9,496 nt of DNA from JALYOK01 sp031419835 (lineage in GTDB: Bacteria; Pseudomonadota; Gammaproteobacteria; Burkholderiales; JALYOK01). Made by a program: the position numbers and the translations under genes. The notes beneath the pieces are model-generated. The model was not told the DNA's origin. It saw only the letters and a list, made by a program, of their open reading frames with translations, and made no database searches. The DNA is taken from positions 1 through 9,496 of the forward strand of contig JANOLP010000115.1 in the NCBI GenBank assembly GCA_031419835.1, given 5' to 3'. Shown one piece after another: positions 6,901-9,496 of the stretch (position 1 is the first letter of the stretch; every line of letters starts with the position of its first letter).

Positions 6901-7394
6901 AACCGCAGCAAGAATCGGTGTTGCTCGCGGGCATCGTCTACGGAATTCGAATTCAACAAACTCGGCGTGGGCGCATGTCGATAATCACACTTGACGACAG
7001 CTCGGCGAAAATTGAAGTTGTCGTATTCAACGAGATTTGGGAAAGTCATCGCCATCTGGTCAAAGAAGATCAATTGCTGTTCGTACAAGGGCGCGTGGCA
7101 GAAGATCAATTTTCCGGTGGATTGCGCGTTACCGCCGAGCAACTCTTCGATCTGAGTAAAGCGCGTGACGAATATGCGCGAGAACTCAAGCTATCGTTCA
7201 ACGGCCAAGCTGACGCCGCGCGCCTCGCGCGAATGATCAAACCGCACATGCCGGGTAGCTGCGCGGTGCGAATCGTCTATCGCAATCGCGACGCGCTATG
7301 CGAAATGGAGATCGGTTCAGCAAAACTCAGCGACGCGTTGCTCGCGTCACTTACTCAATGGCTTAGCGCCGACAACGTACAGGTTCGTTATTAG
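3963..7394 (+). CDS. dnaE: DNA polymerase III alpha subunit (replicative polymerase)
   Basis: This 1143-aa protein is the catalytic subunit of the chromosomal replicase and elongates DNA with the beta clamp and epsilon proofreader. The domains are in order. The N-terminal PHP domain (residues ~1-280) begins FVHLRLHSEYSVVDG. The palm carries GPGRGSGAGS (from 360), the metal-binding PDFDIDF with D402 and D404, and the third aspartate D558 in KFDFLGL. The fingers contain ALYRPGPM and GYGFNKSHAA (~750). A helix-hairpin-helix segment is at GLGAIKGTG (~831). The beta-clamp motif is QTSLF (915-919), and an OB fold runs from ~984 to 1060. Length, the clamp motif and the C-terminal domain identify DnaE1 rather than the shorter error-prone DnaE2/ImuC. 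The sequence resembles betaproteobacterial DnaE. No key residue is missing. The usual E. coli neighbours (rnhB, accA) are absent; a cupin gene overlaps its stop by one base. Confidence 0.98.
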   Translation: MPTPNFVHLRLHSEYSVVDGTVRLDEVLPRAKADQMPALALTDLNNLFGAIKFYRAARGLGIKPILGCDVWLTNNENRDQPHRLLLLCANAAGYRSLCELLSRAFRTNQYRGRAELQQAWLESNSDGLIALSGAALGDVGKALLQDNVRAAEQCLTRWKALFPDAFYVELQRTGAPQQEHYIRKAVALAARHGVPVVATHPVQFIDQDSFRAHEARVCVSEGYTLGDPRRKREFTKAQYFKTQAEMEALFADLPAALTNSVEIAKRCNAELELGKNRLPDYPTPEGLGLNDYLKQETRSRLVIRMAQLFSDAVERASQEEKYGARLEFELNTIIQMGFAGYFLIVADFINWAKNNDVPVGPGRGSGAGSLVAYCLGITDLDPLRYGLLFERFLNPERVSMPDFDIDFCQDGRDRVIDYVRQKYGEDSVSQIATFGTMAAKAAVRDVGRVLDLGYNFCDGVAKLIPFQPGKLITLKMAREMEPLLAEREKNEEEVAELLELAERVEGLTRNVGMHAGGVLIAPGKLTDFCPLYSGEGGEAVISQFDKDDVEAIGLVKFDFLGLTTLTILDRAVKYLHGKDGSPAFAADFDLNRIPLDDKPSYDILKSANTSAVFQLESRGMRDMLLKAKPDHFEDIIALVALYRPGPMDLIPDFCERKHGRQRIDYPDPRVEGILAETYGIMVYQEQVMQMAQIIGGYSLGGADLLRRAMGKKKPEEMAQHRSLFRDGAKTNGLSENKADEVFDLMEKFAGYGFNKSHAAAYALLAYQTAYLKAHFPAAFMAANLSAAMDDTDKVQALHEDTVANKLEVLPPDINLGNYRFVPVSGNAIRYGLGAIKGTGESAILEIAKQRQVGGTYRDLFDFCNRVDKRIVNRRAMESLIRGGAFDSLHADRAQLFASLGMALENAQQLSRNEMQTSLFGEDNGSAALQALQYVTVPSWLDGERLQHEKAAIGFYLSGHPFDQYQGELTTLVRRPLAEIKPQQESVLLAGIVYGIRIQQTRRGRMSIITLDDSSAKIEVVVFNEIWESHRHLVKEDQLLFVQGRVAEDQFSGGLRVTAEQLFDLSKARDEYARELKLSFNGQADAARLARMIKPHMPGSCAVRIVYRNRDALCEMEIGSAKLSDALLASLTQWLSADNVQVRY

Positions 7395-7870
7395 TGATCA
7401 ACGTGCAACTCATATCGCGGCAATTAATCGATAGCGTCAGTGTCGCGGCGCAAGCATCACCGCGACAGCGGAAGAACCTTAACTTTCATCAACGCGACGA
7501 TGCTGCGTGCCATCGTTTGTTAAACGCATTAGAACCGGACACCTACATCCCGCCCCATTGCCATCGTGATCCGACTAAGGGTGAAAGCATTGTCGTGTTG
7601 CGGGGGAAAGTGGGTGTCCTAATTTTTTCTGAAGTCGGCGAGTTGACGCAGAATTTTGTTTTGCAGCCGATGAGTGAAACGCTCGGCGTGGATGTTCCGC
7701 CGGGCGTCATTCACAGCTTGGTGGCGCTGGAAAAAAATTCCGTGTTCTTCGAATCCAAGGCTGGGCCCTATGTAGCGCTTACGGAAAATGAGCGTTTCCC
7801 GTGGGCGCCGAACGAAGGCGCTGATACTGCGCATCAGTATCTAATCTGGATGAAGAGACATTTCACTTAG
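7394..7870 (+). CDS. WbuC-family cupin-fold metalloprotein
   Basis: This 158-aa protein has the N-terminal signature ASPRQRKNLNFH followed by RLLNALEPDTYIPPH, diagnostic of the WbuC family of small cupins. The metal ligands expected for a cupin are present: H55 and H57 in PPHCH, E64, and H106 in PPGVIHSLVAL. The end PYVALTENERFPWAPNEG is also family-typical. The enzymatic role of WbuC is not settled. The name comes from an O-antigen gene cluster, where it is thought to act on sugar intermediates. The start is GTG 7394, whose G is the last base of the dnaE stop TAG, so translation is probably coupled to dnaE. A GTG at 7403 is an alternative start. No other polysaccharide gene lies on this strand. 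The protein is cytoplasmic, with no signal peptide. The family assignment is confident, the function is not. Confidence 0.88.
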   Translation: MINVQLISRQLIDSVSVAAQASPRQRKNLNFHQRDDAACHRLLNALEPDTYIPPHCHRDPTKGESIVVLRGKVGVLIFSEVGELTQNFVLQPMSETLGVDVPPGVIHSLVALEKNSVFFESKAGPYVALTENERFPWAPNEGADTAHQYLIWMKRHFT

Positions 7871-7920
7871 CGCGATTGTTTTTTGGATAGGCGCTGATCA
7901 GTCAGTCGCGCGCGTTGGAA

Positions 7921-9072
7921 CTACCAATTCCAATGATGTTTCCTAATGCCCATGCGATTGTTATTCGCCGACTGAACTCCCCGCTGCGCTTTGGCATAAA
8001 GTAAATGTTCAAGACCAAGTTCACGCAGATGAGATAGAAATTCCTTGTCTAAGAAACCCTTGCGGTAGGCGTGTTGGGATAGATCAATGTCACCAAACGC
8101 ATTGGCCTCGAGTATCTTCGGGCCATCCGGGCAGAGGGCGATATCCCATCCCGGACAAATGAATCCGGGGAATGCTCTATGGGCATCACGGACGATATCT
8201 AGAACCTGATGCCAATCGGGAATCGTGAATCCAACAATATCTTTGCCAGTAGTCGGATGAGTCGGGTTTTTCGTTTGCGTTGTGCCAACGCCAGAAATTG
8301 CCCGGATAATCTTGCCGTTTGTCGTGTCGACCGCTCCAAGCATATTGCCACTTGCACCATGCTCGAAATTATCGGAGTCTCGAAGGCCCAGGTTTATTTT
8401 GAATATTGCCTTGGTAATGTGGACAGTTTGTTTGGAGGCGATTGTGTGAATGCGTAGTCCGGAGATATTGCGTGACTTTGTTAGTTCAAAAATAGTCGGA
8501 TGAGAAAAAAGCGGTTCTTGAAGTATCCATCCCAGCGTTTTGCCGCCATCGAGCGACGCACAAAACTGTGACAATGGCTCATTTTTGCCGTTACCGAAAA
8601 CAACATTTTTGCCGTCGAAGCCTGCTACCAGAACATTTCCTCGGCCGTAGGAGCCGAATGAGCGTTTAATGTAGACCGGTAAGTTGGAAACATTCGAGAG
8701 AAACTCAGCGAATTGCGACGCGGTGTGAAGTTGCGGTATGGACGATGGGCGTTGCGTCCGATAGGTCGCGCGAATTTTCGGAATGGGAAGATTTAGACCT
8801 GACAAAAGCGAATACATGGTCACTTTGTCTAAACTTAGAAATCGAGAGTAATCATCGATTAAGATTTCTTCGAGAACTTGTTGCGTCCTCTGTCCGCCGA
8901 AGGCAGATTTTTCGACCCAACTCAAGTCGTCTTCATAAAGCTGAAAGTTGATGTACTCTGAAAGTCCAAGGCGAGCGCTTGAGAGACGCAGTCGAGTAGC
9001 TTCCATGAAAAGAGAAGTAAGGGATCTGTTCGATCGAGACGCCGCTTGTTTGTATTGGGATGGTAGGTTCAT
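7921..9072 (-). CDS. Sugar-transfer-associated ATP-grasp protein
   Basis: This 383-aa protein has the ATP-grasp architecture, whose members activate a carboxylate as acyl phosphate and ligate it to an amine or similar acceptor. Visible are the nucleotide-binding lysine and glycine loop (VYIKRSFGSYGRGN, K136), the adenine-contact strand ILQEPL (E186), the arginine of SGLRIHT (R207), D310 in GWDIA, and the metal-binding LEANAFGDIDLSQ (E322, N324). SGLRIHT plus CPGWDIALCPDGPKILEAN is the pattern I associate with the sugar-transfer-associated ATP-grasp family often found in capsule or exopolysaccharide loci. The substrate is unknown. It converges on the WbuC-like gene with 50 bases between them and stands alone on its strand. 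ATG 9072 lacks a Shine-Dalgarno and directly follows a TAA that closes a doubtful short frame. By eye its 5' part is more AT-rich than dnaE, which may mean acquisition by transfer. Confidence 0.85.
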   Translation of the reverse strand: MNLPSQYKQAASRSNRSLTSLFMEATRLRLSSARLGLSEYINFQLYEDDLSWVEKSAFGGQRTQQVLEEILIDDYSRFLSLDKVTMYSLLSGLNLPIPKIRATYRTQRPSSIPQLHTASQFAEFLSNVSNLPVYIKRSFGSYGRGNVLVAGFDGKNVVFGNGKNEPLSQFCASLDGGKTLGWILQEPLFSHPTIFELTKSRNISGLRIHTIASKQTVHITKAIFKINLGLRDSDNFEHGASGNMLGAVDTTNGKIIRAISGVGTTQTKNPTHPTTGKDIVGFTIPDWHQVLDIVRDAHRAFPGFICPGWDIALCPDGPKILEANAFGDIDLSQHAYRKGFLDKEFLSHLRELGLEHLLYAKAQRGVQSANNNRMGIRKHHWNW

Positions 9073-9394
9073 TTAGTGGATTGGACTATCGCCTGAGTTG
9101 TTAGTGGTAGGGGCGGAAGACAACTCGCGCCTCGCGCATGGGATGGCCAAATCGCTCAGCGTTTCGCCGCCATCCTGGCTCGACGAGACACGATTAAATT
9201 GAACAGAAGCAAATCGCGTGGACAAAGTAGTTGCAAAGAAGGAAATGGTGCACAAAAATTCGACGATAGCCCCAATTCCCCACAAACTGGAAGGCTCATC
9301 GGTGGGGCATCGACAAGGGTGAATTGAGCAGCGCAGCGTGCGTCATCTAATCAATTGGATCATCGCGTAAGAGTGTGGGTGAATTGGGGGCATT
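9073..9394. other. Intergenic stretch with IS-end-like repeats
   Basis: No convincing gene is present. A 70-codon frame on the - strand (9285 to 9073) abuts the ATP-grasp start as TAAATG, but it has no family features and no ribosome-binding site. Its 5' part lies within the repeats described in the next entry. The left part (9073-9265) shows nothing recognisable. The right part appears to be the outer end of the insertion sequence entering from the right. Confidence 0.5.
9270..9389. repeat. IS-end-like inverted and direct repeats
   Basis: GTGTGGGTGAATTGGGG (9372-9388) recurs in inverted form as CCCCAATTCCCCACAAA (9270-9286), with one gap and few mismatches. In addition GGATCATCG at 9357 and GGCTCATCG at 9293 each lead, after a variable stretch, into GTGAATTG (ending 9386 and 9326). 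The copy at 9357 lies just outside the transposase stop, where an ISL3-type terminal repeat is expected. The others may be fossil ends of earlier insertions. The exact boundary cannot be fixed without the other end of the element. Confidence 0.4.
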
Positions 9395-9496
9395 TTAGAG
9401 CACTGGCAGCATGCAAGTGAGGACTTTTAGCCGCAGGTATTCTTCGTCGCGTAGCGCGTATGCGCGGCGCTGGATAACGCGAATCTTATTGTTGAG
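9395..9496 (-). pseudogene. ISL3-family transposase, C-terminal end (continues beyond the window)
   Basis: The last 102 bases, read on the - strand, give 33 codons in one open frame up to TAA 9397-9395: LNNKIRVIQRRAYALRDEE, then YLRLKVLTCMLPVL. This is the characteristic C-terminus of ISL3-family DDE transposases (IS204/IS1001/IS1165 group), just downstream of the catalytic domain. The rest of the gene lies to the right of the window, so whether the transposase is complete cannot be seen; it is typed as partial only for that reason. The repeats at 9270-9389 would be the adjoining end of the element. Confidence 0.75.

Noticed and set aside
3963..7394. Possibility that the polymerase is the error-prone DnaE2/ImuC.
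   Set aside because: It has the full DnaE1 length, a clamp-binding QTSLF and a C-terminal domain, and no imuA/imuB neighbours.
7871..7920. Possible bidirectional terminator between the convergent cupin and ATP-grasp genes.
   Set aside because: Only short palindromes (CTGATCAG) are present, with no stable GC-rich stem followed by a T-run in either direction.
9073..9285. A 70-codon - strand frame ending TAA directly before the ATP-grasp ATG, possibly a coupled upstream gene.
   Set aside because: No ribosome-binding site, no recognisable domain, and its 5' end lies in IS-end-like repeats; the TAAATG contact is probably chance.

Overview
The window looks like a proteobacterial chromosome segment, most likely betaproteobacterial. 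The best marker is a complete DNA polymerase III alpha subunit (DnaE, 1143 aa) whose N-terminus, length and clamp-binding motif resemble betaproteobacterial DnaE1. The dense palindromic repeats, including ATTCCC-N8-GGGAAT units like neisserial dRS3, fit the same group. The taxonomic placement is judged by eye and is not a search result.

Layout. Bases 1-2700 are a patchwork of accessory gene remnants, all on the + strand. It begins with the tail of a tyrosine recombinase that lacks its last catalytic residues and stops inside a REP-like palindrome. Next is an intact two-gene pair: a ribbon-helix-helix-like protein overlapping a small helical protein by ATGA. This pair runs without spacing into a decayed RHS/YD-repeat gene in three frames. 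The RHS gene ends in part of a variable toxin-type tail, which is joined directly to a response regulator that has lost its phosphoacceptor half but kept its LuxR-type DNA-binding domain. Bases 2700-3340 hold no convincing gene and are filled with palindromic repeats.

Bases 3341-7870 are the stable part. A small exported protein of unknown function (- strand) is divergent from dnaE, with credible promoter sequences between them. Downstream of dnaE, overlapping its stop codon by one base, is a WbuC-family cupin that is probably co-translated. Facing this pair on the - strand (7921-9072) is a sugar-transfer-associated ATP-grasp protein. The last 300 bases carry IS-end-like repeats and the C-terminus of an ISL3-family transposase that enters from the right edge.

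How it works together. DnaE is the housekeeping replicative polymerase. The cupin and ATP-grasp families are both often met near surface-polysaccharide genes, but here they stand alone and no shared pathway is visible. The left part looks like a site of repeated insertion and deletion between two stable blocks. I did not find a convincing new defence or mobile system. The best candidates for something undescribed are the RHH/helical gene pair and the palindrome mosaic.
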